Below, in pieces: positions 22,481-35,934 of a DNA stretch of 64,000 nucleotides. The first letter of the stretch is position 1. Each line of letters begins with the position of its first letter. The stretch is from the NCBI GenBank assembly GCA_024449915.1, contig JAMZAV010000297.1:62001-126000 (forward strand), given 5' to 3'. The notes beneath the pieces are model-generated. The model searched no databases, was not told the DNA's origin, and saw only the letters and a list, made by a program, of their open reading frames with translations. The translations under genes were made by a program, and so were the position numbers. This DNA is from Sweltsa coloradensis. Lineage: Eukaryota; Arthropoda; Insecta; Plecoptera; Chloroperlidae.

Positions 22481-25400
22481 CCATTTTTGAAAACATTACT
22501 CATTGGGGGCCAGCGTTTCCCTCGACAAGAGTTGTCTCTATTCTGCACGACACAATTTCACCCGTGTTGTTTATCATTAGGAGTTCGTTTAAAGCTCAAT
22601 GATAAAGTAAAGTTGCAGAAAACACATCCATAAGGGAGAGGAAAAGCAACAGGGAAATATATCCGCAACACAATACGTCAAGCTGGAAAGATTGGCTTTG
22701 TGTTATAATAGAACACTGGCGCTGTGCTCCTTATTACTGAACCACGTGCTCACATTCATTGAATCAAGATAACAGAGCGTTTAAGCTCGATAATTTCATT
22801 CGTACTAATTAGCTATTATTTCGTTTTTACATCATGTTTAGTTTTAAAGAAAAAGCGTTATAGTGAATCACTTCATCGTCACCTGAAATAGTTAGTCGTT
22901 CCATCATGTGCATTACATTGATTTGTTCTGTAGAACATGATGCGGGGGAAATATGATATGCATATATATTTTAAAATAGAGTGTAAATTGATGCATTGCG
23001 AAGAAAGGCAAGTTCGTCTGTAAATCGGGGAAGACGGATAAAAAAGCACGTACACCAGTCCTTACCATATCACAAATACGAGACCTTACCCTTGGAACAG
23101 ATAAAAATTGAACACACGAAAATAAAGAGGAATTCGTTAGATAATAAGAAATATGATAAAGAGAATGTTAAAAGTAAAAATTCCGTCTATAATCTTGAAG
23201 AAACTATAATGGGACTCACTGCAGAAAAGAAGGAAACTAGGTAGAGTAGAGACATGCAAAAAGCGTTTAAAAGGAAATGTACCGTGGAAGGAAATAACAT
23301 GTAGAATGCTGGAAGCAAGGTATATTGGGAGAAGCGATCATCCGTGCAAGATGGAAAGAGATGTAAAATATAGAAGGAACGGTTTAAACTCTCCGGTGGA
23401 ATTGAGAATTGTGGAATGGAATGACTTACCAGGAGGAAGAACTTGAAGTAGGCATTTGTAGAAAAAAAATACTTAAGAATGTGGAATATATATTTGCACA
23501 TAGTTACAGAATATGATACAGTACTAGTATTATTAGACAAAACGTATCAATATTTATATGTGGACAATATAGTTGCTCTTATTATTGTATTATTCGCCAG
23601 CGAATTGCACGCAATTTTAAATTTAATACATTTTTTCCTCTAGGTTTTAAAACATATTTTATTTTAAAATTTGACAATAGTTTGCAAAATATGTATTAAT
23701 TTCCATATTGAGCTGTATAGTCATACACTTTATGTGATATTGTGTAAAGTAAGAATAGTTGAGATCAGAGATTAAATGTGTAGCCAAATCAGGTGATAGT
23801 TGAGTGTTCCTGAAGTACGCGAGTCTTAGAAAAAGAATTGGCAAACTTTAACTTGTAATAAAGATGAAACTCTTCGTGAGAGACGAGGAAAACCCTTCTC
23901 GCAACTTAAGGGTTTTATGTATGGGTTAAGTATTTTCTGCCCTCAAGAAACAACTTTTGAAGCCTTGAACAAGAACACAATATTACAAAAATATAAATTT
24001 GAGTCTCTTTTACCAGTTCTGAAAATGGTCTTATTAGTTTAATAATACGTATATTATTCTATCGCATAATCAAATAATCAAAAATAATATCGCATAATGA
24101 AATGTATTGTGAAATGTATTGTAAAAATAGAAATTTGCTAAATAAAAAGTGATACTACTATACTACTATATTTATTTATTTTATATTTACACTTGTACAT
24201 AACCGCATTACAAAATTTTAAAATATATAAATACCAAAGTGTAGCTGTACAACAATGTTTACTTAAACATTCCATTTTTAAGAATATGTTATGTTAATGT
24301 TTAAAAATAATATATGTAGGAATAGTCAAAGGGATATATTATTCAAACATGGCTCAGAAAGGTTTGACAGTATATGTTGACGACTGTCTAAACGTGATAC
24401 GAATTTAGACCCTAGTTGTTGTATATATTATTATATGGAGAACAAATATTCAAGTATATGAAAACCCACCCCACTTTTGTTTTCCTAGCTGGGGATATTT
24501 TCAAAGGAAAATGTTTGCCATAGTATTATGATAACTAATGCCCAACCCAAATATTAAAATCTACTTCTTGCCTTAATGTGCTTTTCATTTGGGGTGGAAA
24601 GATTATGTTTTACATATCCATGAATTGAAAGTTGTCGCAAACTTTTCGTTCTTTTATATCTAGGGGCATTTTGTTTTAACTCAAAAGTGTATAGCATTAT
24701 TCGTATAAGAAGTTTTAATGAAAAAAATATACGAATAACAGTATTCCTCGTTACGATGAAGTGTTGAAGATATTTTAAACAAACATTCAGAAAACATGAG
24801 CATTAAGAAATTGCATTCGCGTATGTTTGGAAGCTTTTCGTTATACGGTGTAAACCAGGTAACGATGAAAGATTACAACGTGTCGGTAATGGGCTGCCTT
24901 CCCTTTCATTCCCATCATCAATTCATGAATAATCTGCTTACAGCTCACGCTTTAGCGGCTGCAGCTAGCACACTTCCCTCAAGATATACAGTTAAGCACC
25001 ATCAAGCATGGTTGGTTGGATGTGGGCCATTGACCACGCTCATACACAAATTAGCACATATTTATTGATCCAAATTGTGTTATGCAATGCGTAGTATTTC
25101 TAAGTTACCTGGATTATATAAACACAATGCATTTATTGTAACAATAATCTTGCGCTTGTTGTTTGACATTAACAATAATAAAGAATTTATTAATGAACCC
25201 ATCGATTGATATCTTAGTATACACTATAAACTAAATCAACATCACAATCAACGGCTGTAGCATTTGGTATCGCACGTTTAAGTTATGTGCCACTTGGAAA
25301 TTCATATTATAATATGTGCACAGATTAACTTATAAAAATTATATGACAGAATATATTATGGTGATTTTTTTAATGAAAATTTTATATGTGCAGTTACACA

Positions 25401-26340
25401 AAGTATTAACAAAATGCCCTCTAATTTTGGATTTTAAAAAAAATGTTTTCGGATTAAAATATGTCATACATAAGAAATGTATGTAATATTAATAATTCAA
25501 ACGAGCGTTTCTTTTTTAATGGAAATAATAACACAAATCTTTAGTCTGGATTCCGGGTGGCAGAAAATGACACCCTTACCCCAAAGGAACACCTTCGTGC
25601 TAAACAGTATCCCTTCCCTGGGATTCCAGTGGATGCATATGGAACGTTTTGCTCAATAAAACCCACCACACAAACCGGTTTACCGCCAAACCGATGACGT
25701 CAGAGTGCACACAATAGCGCAGGTGGCACGATCTATCGAGTGGTCTAGACTCGGATCCCGTTCCTATGACTTTAATCAACGTTGCACACACAATAAAACC
25801 AGCGGTCTGTTGACTTCCCCATCGACCTGGTTGCGCAAGGAATGCAATACAATTTCTTCAAAGCTGCTTCAATAGAACAACTTCGGTAGGAACGAGACGA
25901 CAAAAGTGACCACACACTCGGCGAAATAACAGTTCATCCTTTGATGACGTGGTTCACGCTACAATAAATACTCTCTTCCCTTCCCCGCCCCTGCGCCCGC
26001 GTCCTATCTTCGAATACAAACAGAACGGAGTTGACTTTTCAACGACATTGCGAATTTCAATTGTTGACCTGGGAAGAAGCTTGAAAAAATACTTCATTTC
26101 ATTGAGTGTGTCCATTCCATGAAGCAGAATATTTTCAGTTCCTAAGTTTATCGTTCGTCTTCGTATTCACTGCGAGACACACATATGTTTTACCCGGCTT
26201 TACCCTCTTTTGGTTGGCTTACTTTATAAAACCGCTGTTATGGTTATTGTTATGAGAAAGCACAAGTGCTGTTTAAACCAGAATCTCAGCATTCGTATTA
26301 ATGACTTAAAAAATCCTAAGAAAAATCTTTCAAACAGGAT

Positions 26341-26420
26341 TGACGGTGGTGGAATTCAAACCCGTGAACTCCCCAATCATGTCTCATGCGTTACACTTGA
26401 GCTAGCTGCTAGATTGGTCG
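26341..26420 (-). mobile_element. tRNA-like SINE head (S3), copy 1
   Basis: On the minus strand it reads box A-like TAGCTCAAGTG, then box B-like GGGTTTGAATTCC about 40 bp on. It lies at the end of duplication copy 1. Stem pairing is poor, so it is not a working tRNA gene. Confidence 0.55.
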
Positions 26421-26479
26421 TTTTTTTTCGCATTCTCAAAAGATGAAAACATATGAAACTATGCTGACGAAAAACCCAG

Positions 26480-29400
26480 AATAGTCTAATTTCCCCAACC
26501 GGTTTTCCGGGGGGGTTAATTAAATCCCAAATTTTTTCAACCGGAAAATTTTTTGTACGGGACCTCTTTAGACAACGTAAGAGGGAACTTTTGCGGAATG
26601 AAAAAAACAAAACGCAAAATCTGTTTTTTATGATCGTCAAAAAATTGTCTGCGGTTAGGGTTTTAAAGGAATTTGTAAAAAAGTGTTTTTCATTTGTAAC
26701 AAATAATTTTTGCCCCCAAAATTTATATATAATATTATTTTTAATCATTTAGTAAATTATGTTTTATAAATAAAAAAAAAAAAAAAAAAAAGTAACAATA
26801 TACAAAAACTAAAAACACTGTACAGATGTTATGCTTTTTACAATTATAACTTTTTGTTGGTGGTAATTAACCCTAAAAAAAGTTTCCCCTTTATTTACAT
26901 CCAGGTTAGTTTTTTTTTAAACCCAAATTTAAAGTTTTGCTTGCACTTGTATGCATGTAAATGGACCGATAAACTTTCACCCCTGAAGAGGGGGGCTTTT
27001 TAAGTAAGTACTATTCTAATAGACAAAATTTTTAAAACAGAAAATGAATGATAAAAATTTAGAAGGAGTTAAGTGAACTTTTAACTTTCATACCGTTACA
27101 CTTTTTTTTTCAATTGTATACAATACTTTTTCGACTTTTTTAGTATTTTTTTTGGGTTTACAGTTTCCTGCGATTGTGATGACGGAAAATTTTTTCCCTA
27201 GAGTACCGGAAGCTTAAGAAAATCTGTACCCCAACAAAATATTCGTTTGAAAATTTTACTTGACTTGTAAGAGAGACAAAATTTAAAACCAGCTTAAGGA
27301 GAACGAAGAATATCGGTTTTTTCCCTTTTTGAAAAAAACCGAAACAAAATCCACCTTTTTGAATAGCATGCGTAGGGAAGACTGCACTTCCGTTAGGTTT
27401 TATTCGTCTAGCTGCCTATAAAAACGAGCAGTATTTGGACTTCTCAGGTCAGTTCCCTATATCAACGCCCCAAAACTGACCAAAAAACCAGTCGTTTAAA
27501 AAGGCAAGCGAAAATTTGATGTAACATTTTGCTTTTCGCCCCCCAAAAAAATATTTTTTTTCCCAGCAAAAAATTTTAAATTTAATTGTTTTTTTTGTTA
27601 ATCTTTGACCAAATCATTTTAATGGTCCTATATGAAAAAAAAACCAAACCTACAAAAAAAAGCACAACCAATAGGGGTTTACGTCAATGGTTAAAAGGGG
27701 GTGGGGCGCTAAGGACGCTGTCATTTTTGTCTTATATACCATTGCTAGCTCTTTTCCTTTTTAAAACAAATATTAAGCTAAAAAAATAGCGTTTTGGCCA
27801 CTATACATTGGGCGTCCCATCTTGGTTTTAAAAAAACCCGTTGTAAAGCCATTGTGGGATGACGTCAAACTTTTTGGGTAATTAACTTTAAAATTAAACT
27901 TATAGTGGTCATTGGTAAAATTGGAAACAAGATTTATATTTTTTAAATTTTTTTGAAATATTGAAACACTTTAAACTTTTCGTGACTAATAAGTGACGTA
28001 AAAGAATAAAAATATGCCATAGCAACTTTTCACTTGAGATTATCAAAACAAGTCTGTAAACCAAGAAGAAACACATGATAAAGCGTCAGTAAGACCCTAA
28101 TAATACCCCAAAAACTTTTCTCACATATTTTTTTTTTTTTTTTACCAAAATTGGTTTTGTTTGGCTGCTTCAAAAGTTTTTAAAAATTTAAAAACAAAAG
28201 ATAAAAAACACAACGTTGAAATGTACGACAAAATGTTCCAAACCCTTTGTTTTACTTTTGCGCGAGTGAAAATTTGGGATTTTTCGTATCGTGGACACGT
28301 GTGCCCAATACAATTATTTCCCCAGAGGCGATGGATTATAGAGAGACACGGTTAAATCACAATTTTTTCTGTCGTATTTTCACCAACTATTTTTTTTAAA
28401 TTTAACTTTTTAAGGCCGGGTTTCCTAACGTGGCCCTTTTATTTTTAAAGACGCTTTAAAAATCCAAAAATTGGTTTTTATTGTTTAATCTATTTTAATG
28501 TTTTAAACGGGGTCTCTCGCCCTATTCTCGTTGGGTCATTGAGTTTTGTCCAGAGCTAAGTCGGGATGGTTTTCTGAAGAGCTTATGTCACCCCTAGGAT
28601 TAGATCATTATCCCCCCTTTCGGCGCGAGATAGTTTCCTAAGGGAAAGTCGTTCCCCGGGGCTGCGGCCCCCCCTTCAGAAATAACCCCATCATTTCCAC
28701 ATTACTCCCCCGGGGAGAGCGGCAAATCAACCAAAACCCGGCAATTAACCTTAATACAGGTGGTTCCCATTTTTTGAAAACATTACTCTTTGGGGGGGCC
28801 AGCTTTTCCTCGAAAAGAGTGTCTTATTCGCACGACCAATTTTTCACCGTGTTGATCTTTAGGATTTCTTTTTAAAGCTCAAGATAAAAAAAGTTGCAGA
28901 AAACACATCCATAAGGGGAGGAAAACAACAGGGAAATATATCCGAAAACACAATACGTAAACTGGAAAGATTGGCCGGTTAAATAAAACACTGGGCGCTT
29001 GCCCCTTTTTTTACGAACCACGTGCTCACACTTTTGGAATCAAGATAACAGGCGTCTCGAAATTTTCATTGTAAAATTTAGCTTTTTTTGTTTTTACATA
29101 TTTTTAGTTTTAAAAAAAAAGCGAAAGGAACATTTGATCGTCCCCTAAATTTAGTAGTGTCCCTCATATGCCAGATTTGTTCTGTAGAACGGCGGGGGGA
29201 AAGTGTAGCATTTATATTTAAAATATAATTTTAAATGAGCTTTGCGAAGAAAGGCAATTTCGTCTGTAAATCGGGGAAGCGGATAAAATAGCAGTAACCT
29301 TACCATTTACCTACACAAAAACGAACCCCCCTTTGGAAAAATAAAAAGAACAAACGAAAAAAAAAGGAATTCTTTTAGATAATAAGAAATTGATAAAGAG

Positions 29401-32400
29401 AATGTTAAAGAAAAATCAGTCAAAACTGAAGAAACTATAATGGGACGAGAGAAAAAAAGGAAAAAAAGGGACAGTAGGGACAGAAAAAAACGTTTAAAAG
29501 GAAAATTTACCGAGAAGGAAAAAAATGTAAAAGCGGGAAGCAAGGAATTGGAAAGCGAATCCTGCAAATGGAAAGAGATTTTTTAAAATAAGAGGGAACG
29601 GTTTAAACCTCCGGGGAAATTTGAAATGTGGAATGGAATGATTTACCAGGGGAAGAACGAAGTCGCATTTGTAGAAAAAATATTTAAAAGAACGTTGGGA
29701 ATATAATTTGACATATTACAAAAATAATATTATTTTAGACAAAACGATCAATTTAAGGGGACAAATAGTTGCTCTTATTATATATTATAAAGCCAACGTT
29801 GCACGCAATTTTAAAACATGGGTTCCTCTGGGGTTTTAAATAATCTTATTTTAAATGATTGATGTAAAAAAATTTTTGAAAAATTGTACACATTTCAACT
29901 TGAGCGTATAGTCAAACACTTTATATAAATTTGTTTAAAGTAAAATATTTGGGAAAAAATTTTGAAGGTAACCTAATCGGGGAATTTGAGTTTTCCTGAA
30001 GTTCGGAGTCTTAGAAAAAGAATGGCAAACTTTAAGTTGTTAAGATGAAACGCTTCTGAGAGATGGGGAAAAAACCCCTTTTCTCCGCAATTTAAGGGTT
30101 TTATGTAGGGTTAAGTATTTTTCCCCTCAAGAAAAAACTTTGAAGGCTGAACAAAAACACAATAAAAAAAATATAAATTTGAGTCTCTTTTACCAGTTTC
30201 TGAAAAGGTCTTTTGTTAATTAGTTTTTGTTCTAGCATAATAAAAATCAAAAAATAATATGCAAAATAAAAGTTGTAAAAGTTTGTAAAAATAAAAATTT
30301 GCAAAAAAAAGTGATACTACTATACTCCCATATTTATTTATTTATTTACACTTGTACATAACCGCATTACAAAATTTTAAAAATAAAAATCCCAAAAGGG
30401 TTTAGCTGTAAGTGTAAAAAAAATGTACTTAAACATTCCAATTTTAAGAATATGTTATTTTTAATGTTTAAAAAAATATAGTGGGAAAGTCAAAGGGATA
30501 ATTATTCAAAATGGCTCAGAAAGGTTGACAGTATTTTTGAGACGCTAAACGGATGTTTTTAACCCATTTTTGATAAAATTTTTTATGGAAACAAATATCA
30601 ATTTTAAAAAAAACACACCCCACATTTTTTTTCCCTAGCGGGGGTTTTTTCAAAGAAAATGTTGCCATAGATTAGATAACTATGCCCAACGCCAAATATA
30701 AAATTATTTTCCCTTAATGTGCTTTTCTTTTGGGGGGGAAAAATTATTTTTTTCAACCAGAATTAAAAGTTGTCGCAAACTTTTTTTTTTTTTAATCTGG
30801 GGGGCTTTTTTGTTTAACTCAAAAGTGTAAGCATTTTTCTATAAGAAGTTTAATGAAAAAAAATATACGAAAAAAAGTTTTTCACTTTACGAGAAGTGTG
30901 AAGATATTTTAAACACACATTAGAAAACATGAGCTTTAAGAAATTGATTCGCGATTTTTTGGAAGCTTTCGTATATTTTAAAACCAGGTAACGAGAAAGA
31001 ACAACGTCGGTAAGGGGCTCCCTTCCCCTTTTCATTCCCATCATCAATTCATGAATAATCTGCTTACACCAACGTTTTACCCGGGTGCAGCTAGCACCTT
31101 CCTCAAGTTTTAACAGTTAAGCACCACAAGCAGGTTTTGGTTGGATGTGGGCCATTGACCACGTCATAACAAATTAGCAAAATTTTTATGATCCAATTGT
31201 GTTATACGTGAGTGGTATTTTAAGTTATTTGGTTTGTATACACAATGTACTTATTGAAAAAATAATCTTGCACAGTTTGTGGATATTAAAAAAAAAAAAA
31301 AATTTTTAAGAACCCACAAATTATAATAGTATCCACTAGAACTCATCAAATCACAATAAAACGGTTTTAGCTTTTTGGTATCGCCCGATAAGATGGCCAC
31401 TTGGAAATATTATAAAGTGCACAGATCAACTTTTTAAAATTTGACAAAAATTACCGGGATTTTTTTTTTTTAAAAATTTTTACATGCGCGTTACACAAGT
31501 ATTAACATAAGCACCTCAAATTTTTGGTTTAAAAAAAATGTTTTAGGTTTAAAAAGTTACATAAAAAAATGTATGAAAATTTTAAAATTTTAAAACGGGG
31601 TTTTCTTTTTTAATGGAAATAATAACACAAATCTTAGTCGGGATTCCGGGGGGCAGAAAATGACCCCCTTCCCCCAAGGAAACCTTCGTGAAAAACGTAC
31701 CCCTTCCTGGGTTTCCAGTGGATGCATATGGAAGTTTGCAAAAAAAAACCCCCCACACAAACCGGGTTTTTACCCCCAAACGTGAGTCAGAGTCCCCAAA
31801 AAATAGCGCAGGTGGCACACTATCGAGTGGTTAGACTCGGACCCCGTTCTATGATTTAATTCAACGTTGCACACACAAAAAAACCGGGTCTTTTTGATTT
31901 CCCCCATCGACCGGTTGCGCAAGGAATGCAATACAATTTTTTAAAAGTGTTAAAATAGAACAATTGGGTGGAAACGAGACGAAAAAGTGACCACACACTC
32001 GGCAAAATAACAGTTCACCTTTATGACGGGGTTCACGTACAATAAATACTCCTTCCCTACCCCCCTCGGCCCCCCGGCCCCTATCTTCGAAACAAACAGA
32101 ACGGAGTTGATTTTAAAACGACATTGCGAATTTTAAATTTTGGCCCGGGGAAGAAGTTGAAAAAATACTTCATTTTTTTGAGTGTGCCCTTTCCATAAAA
32201 GCAGAATATTTCAGTTCCAGGTTTATGTTCGTCTTCGTATTCATGGAGACACACATATTTTTTCCCCGGCTTTCCCCTTTTTTGGACTTATAAAACCGTT
32301 AGGTTTATTTTTTAGAGAAAGACAAGTGCGTTTAAACCAAAAATTAGCATTCGTATTAATGACTTAAAAAATCCTTAGAAAAAATTTTTCAAACAGGATT

Positions 32401-32492
32401 GACGGTGGTGGAATTCGAACCCGTGAACTCCCCAATCATGCCTCATGCGTTACACTTGAGCTAGCTGCTAGATTGGTCGTTTTTTTTCGCAT
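26480..32492 (+). repeat. Segmental duplication, copy 2 (error-rich), about 6.0 kb
   Basis: Colinear with 20112-26432 over the whole length, but crowded with altered homopolymer lengths (AAAA, TTTT, CCCC and GGGG runs gained or bases lost) in the style of uncorrected single-molecule reads. There are also true substitutions, for example in the clean tRNA-like end (TCAAAC in copy 1, TCGAAC here). Every frame in this copy is therefore unreliable. It may be the second haplotype placed in tandem by the assembler, or a real tandem duplicate that short reads failed to polish. Confidence 0.9.
32401..32480 (-). mobile_element. tRNA-like SINE head (S3), copy 2
   Basis: Same as the sequence at 26341-26420 with a better box B (GGGTTCGAATTCC on the minus strand) and box A-like TAGCTCAAGTG. 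Sequence quality becomes clean here, marking the end of the noisy duplicate. Degenerate stems argue against a functional tRNA. Confidence 0.6.
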
Positions 32493-33540
32493 TTCTCTAA
32501 ATAGTATGAATAATCATTGAAAACGTGTAATTATTACTTATGCAGTGATCTGTAAACTGTGATTTGTGTTAAATGGATAACCTGTGAATTATGTTGAGTT
32601 AAAGGAATATATAATTATAATATTGTGTTAACTGTGTATAACGAGTTAACGTTAGTTTGAAATAACAAGCGTTAAGTTGAAAGAAATTCATGTCTTATAT
32701 AAAGTTAAAATTATCCCAGCTAAAATATAAAGTGTTTTCTGACTTTATTAAACTTCAATATAACTAAGGCAATATTATATAAGTTGATTACGCTTAATAG
32801 CGAGCACCAGCGAAGAGATTTAGTAATTACTGCAACTAACAATGTGATTCCGGATTCATTACAAAGAAGATTGCTCTTTGAAGAAGGCGTCGCTTTACTT
32901 CACTTTGCACTATACCCACTTAATAATATCACTGCAAGTTAGTGATCTCGTTGGAGTCGACTTCAACAGACGTCGGATCTTTTTATTTTATTACTTAACT
33001 CTTGAGTCTGATCCATTGTTGCATTGAATCATTATGAAGCAACATGTTACGCGGTGCTTTCAATTGAGATGAATTGTGTTGCATGTACCAATTTCTTTAT
33101 GGGTTTTACTAACGGGGGAAAAATAAAAATGCTCTGGGGAAAAAAGGGGTGCTCACATTCAGTGCTTCTTTGATCACCGAAGAAGATCGCGAGTACTTCT
33201 GATAAAAGATGTATATTTAACTATCTGACAGACAAATCAATACTCACAGAAATAATACTCTTAAACACATAATACACATTTTGTAATGATCAGGGTAAAT
33301 GCTAATAACAACAACATTATTTCAAACTTTGGATGTATTCTTATGTCTCTGATCATTTTGTGTTGGCTATGAACATTATTAGTTGAAATTAATTTAATTT
33401 TTAATAATTGAACTACTTTAAGAAGTTCCATATTAGGTACGTTAAGAAGTAATGTTATTACTTTTCAGTAACTTTTACATTATTGTAGTTGTAATCTTGA
33501 AGTATGGACCTTGATATGAAGTTATAAAGTTTTAAAGCGA
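32493..33540. other. Clean unique AT-rich spacer
   Basis: Normal-quality non-coding DNA between the two noisy regions. No gene or repeat is seen. The part at 33110-33160 already shows enlarged A and G runs. Confidence 0.45.
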
Positions 33541-33639
33541 ATATAAAATATGGAGCGAAGATACTTGGATAGTCGAAGAAAAATACAAAATTAAATAAAT
33601 TTGTCATGTGTTTTGGGAAATTGGTGGGGGGGTGCCGGG

Positions 33640-35118
33640 TTTTTAGCAGGGGCCCGAACCCCCCGGGAGGGTTACCCCCCGGGTTTTCCCAGTTAGGGGT
33701 GGGATACCCCCCGGTATCCTAGCCCCGGGCGGATCCCTACGCAGGGTAGGATACCCCCACGATATAACGTGTTATTTGACGAAAGGGGGGACTTGGGCCC
33801 TAGGGCTAGGATACCCCCCCCTATACCGTGTTTTTAAAAGAATAAGGGGGGATGGGCTCAGGGCTAGGATACCCCCCCCGATATAAAGTGCTAAAAAACA
33901 TAAGGGGGTACTTGGTCCCTAGGGATGGGTTACCCCCCCCAAAAAACGGTTTTTAAAGACGAAGGGGGGGACTTGGGCCCTAGGGATGGGGTACCCCCCA
34001 CGATAAACGGGGTATAAAAACCAAAGGGGGTATTGGTCCCCAGGGGTGGGGAAAACCCCCCACGATATAAAGTTATTAAGAAAAAGGGGGTATTGGTCCC
34101 CCGGGTGGGGTACCCCCACGATAAAAAGGTATAATGCGTAAGGGGGGGATTTGGGCCCTAGGGATGGGGTACCCCCCGATTAAAAGGTATAAAGACAAAA
34201 GGGGGTACTTGGTCCTGGGATGGGGTACCCCCACGGTTTTAACGTGTTAAAGACGAAAGGGGGTACGTGGTCCCTAGGAAAGGAAAACCCCCCATATAAC
34301 GGTGTATAAAGACCAAAGGGGGTACTTGGGCCCCCGGGAGGGGTACCCCCCCCGAAAAACGTGTATAAAGACAAAAGGGGGTACTTGGCCCCAGGGAGGA
34401 ATACCCCCCCTGTATAACGTGTAAAAAAAAAAAAAGGGGGTACTTGGTTCAAGGGGAGGATACCCCCCAGATATAAGTTTAAAAAGACAAAAGGGGGGAC
34501 TGGTCCCTAGGGGTAGAATACCCCCATGATTAAGGGTAACAAGACAAAAGGGGGTTTCTAGTTCCTAGGGAGGAATACCCCCCATGAAATAACGTTTTAA
34601 AAAAACAAAAGGGGGGTTTCTTGGTCTCAAGGGGTAGGATACCCCCCACGATTAACGGTTTAAAAAGACAAAAGGGGGTACTTGGTCCCCAAGGAGGGAT
34701 ACCCCCACGATTTAAAGTGTATAAAGACAAAGGGGGTACGTGGTCCCTAGGGATGGAAACCCCCATGATAAACGTGTAAAAAGACAAAAAAGGGGTAGGA
34801 TTTTAGGGATGGAAAAACCCCCCCTGATAAAGTTAACAACAAAAGGGGGACTTGGGCCCCAGGGCTAGGATACCCCCACGATATAAGTGTATAAGACAAA
34901 AAGGGGGGTACTTGGTCCCTAGGCTAGGTACCCCCCCAGATTTTAAAGTGTTAAAGACGAAAGGGGGTACGTGGTCCCTAGGGATGGGGGTACCCCCCCG
35001 ATTAACGGTTATAAAGACAAAAAAGGGGATTGGTCCCTAGGGGGAAATACCCCCCACAATAAAGTGTAAAAAGACAAAAGGGGGGTAGTGGGCCCTAGGG
35101 AGGGATACCCCCACGAAA
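33640..35118 (+). repeat. Satellite array, left arm, about 59-bp unit
   Basis: About 22-24 noisy units. The consensus is near GGGGGTACTTGGTCCCTAGG, then GATGGGATACCCCCACGATA, then TAACGTGTATAAAGACAAAA. GGGGGTA and TACCCCC lie inverted within each unit around a TCCCTAGGGA palindrome, so single units can form hairpins. The outermost part differs and contains AGCAGGGGCC and CCCTACGCAGGGTAGG, both mirrored at the right end near 40020 and 39895. Frames across it are shadows of the repeat. Confidence 0.9.
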
Positions 35119-35565
35119 TTATTTTTTATTATTTTTTTTTTTGGGTTTTTCTGTTTGTTTTTAAAATTTTCAACAAGAAACGGCCCGCGACGTAGCAAAT
35201 ATCTTTCTAAAAAACTAAAAAATTTTGGAAAATTTTGGCGCGAAAGAGCCTTGTGAAAGCAGGAAATAAATAATTTAGCACATGAGTTTGGTTCTCCCCT
35301 AAGTGCCCCCTGACGGGAAAGGGAAAAAGATCACTGAGCGTCTTTGAGGGCGGGCGGCAGGGCGTTCCCTTTGGGTTAATACCCCGGGAAAGAAAAAAAC
35401 ACGTCGGCCCGAGCAGTTTTGGCCCGGGGGGGTTGGAGGCGGGGGGGCCTATTACGTGCCTCTCAACACGCGGCCCTGGATGTGCGCGGCACACGTCAAA
35501 ATCAGTGGCGCCCCTGAGGGATCTTTTAAAAAAACCCAATCGGTGTACGCGGGCTGGCATTTGGG
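35119..35565 (-). mobile_element. GC-rich insertion inside left satellite arm
   Basis: Interrupts the array between two satellite units. It begins with a T-rich stretch containing a run of about 12 T, which on the minus strand would be a 3' A-tail, and the rest is GC-rich (GGCCCGCGACG, GCGGCCCTGGATGTGCGCGG). This is consistent with a retroposed sequence in minus orientation. I do not recognise the source, and base-calling noise is heavy. Confidence 0.45.
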
Positions 35566-35934
35566 TATAATGACGAAAGGGGGGACGGGGGCCCTAGGGG
35601 TGGAATACCACCCACGAATTAGGGTAAAAGACGAAAGGGGGTACTTGGTCTTAGGGATGGAAAAACCCCCACGATTAACGTGTATATGACGAAAGGGGGG
35701 ACGTGGTCCTAGGGATGGAAAACCCCCCACGTATTAGGTGTAAAAGACGAAAGGGGGTACTGGGCTCTAGGGGTGGAAAAACCCCCCCCCAAAATAAGGG
35801 GTTTTTTTAAAAACAAAAAGGGGGACTTGGTCTCTAGGGATGGGGAAACCCCCCCCGATATAAAGTGATAAAGACTAAAAGGGGTACTTGGGCCTAGGGA
35901 TGGATACCCCCACGATTAAACGTGTGTAAAGACT
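35566..35934 (+). repeat. Satellite array, left arm, inner part
   Basis: Six more units of the same ~59-bp satellite in the same orientation, with TGACGAAAGGGGG between units, ending at GTGTAAAGACTTGATTTTAT. The array then gives way to the loop. Confidence 0.85.

Larger units (their letters stand above)
20112..26432 (+). repeat. Segmental duplication, copy 1 (clean), about 6.3 kb
   Basis: This interval is matched in the same order and orientation by about 26480-32492. Anchor pairs include TTGCGGAATGAAA (20195/26591), ATTGCTAGCTC (21421/27741), CCTAGGATTAGATC (22313/28593), ATCATCAATTCATGAATAAT (24914/31040), and the tRNA-like end near 26341/32401. The content is unique AT-rich DNA plus a GC-richer island at 22.18-22.48 kb. 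A 90-codon ATG frame (24796-25068) shows no known domain. The segment begins just after a SINE and ends in a tRNA-like sequence. Confidence 0.9.

Noticed and set aside
22996..23450. Basic 82-codon frame, followed in another frame by a VEWNDLPGG-like segment
   Set aside because: WNDLP resembles a LINE tail, but the surrounding residues do not fit and no 3' tail is visible. Too weak to call.
24796..25068. 90-codon ATG frame in duplication copy 1
   Set aside because: No recognisable domain, no splice or promoter context, and the matching part of copy 2 is broken (although by probable sequencing errors). Chance is likely.
26377..26748. 123-codon minus-strand frame
   Set aside because: Crosses the duplication junction and error-rich sequence; the corresponding part of copy 1 has no such frame.
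33919..35730. Several minus- and plus-strand frames of 62-117 codons rich in P, G, Y and F
   Set aside because: They are translations of the ~59-bp satellite and shift frame with each homopolymer error. They have no coding meaning.
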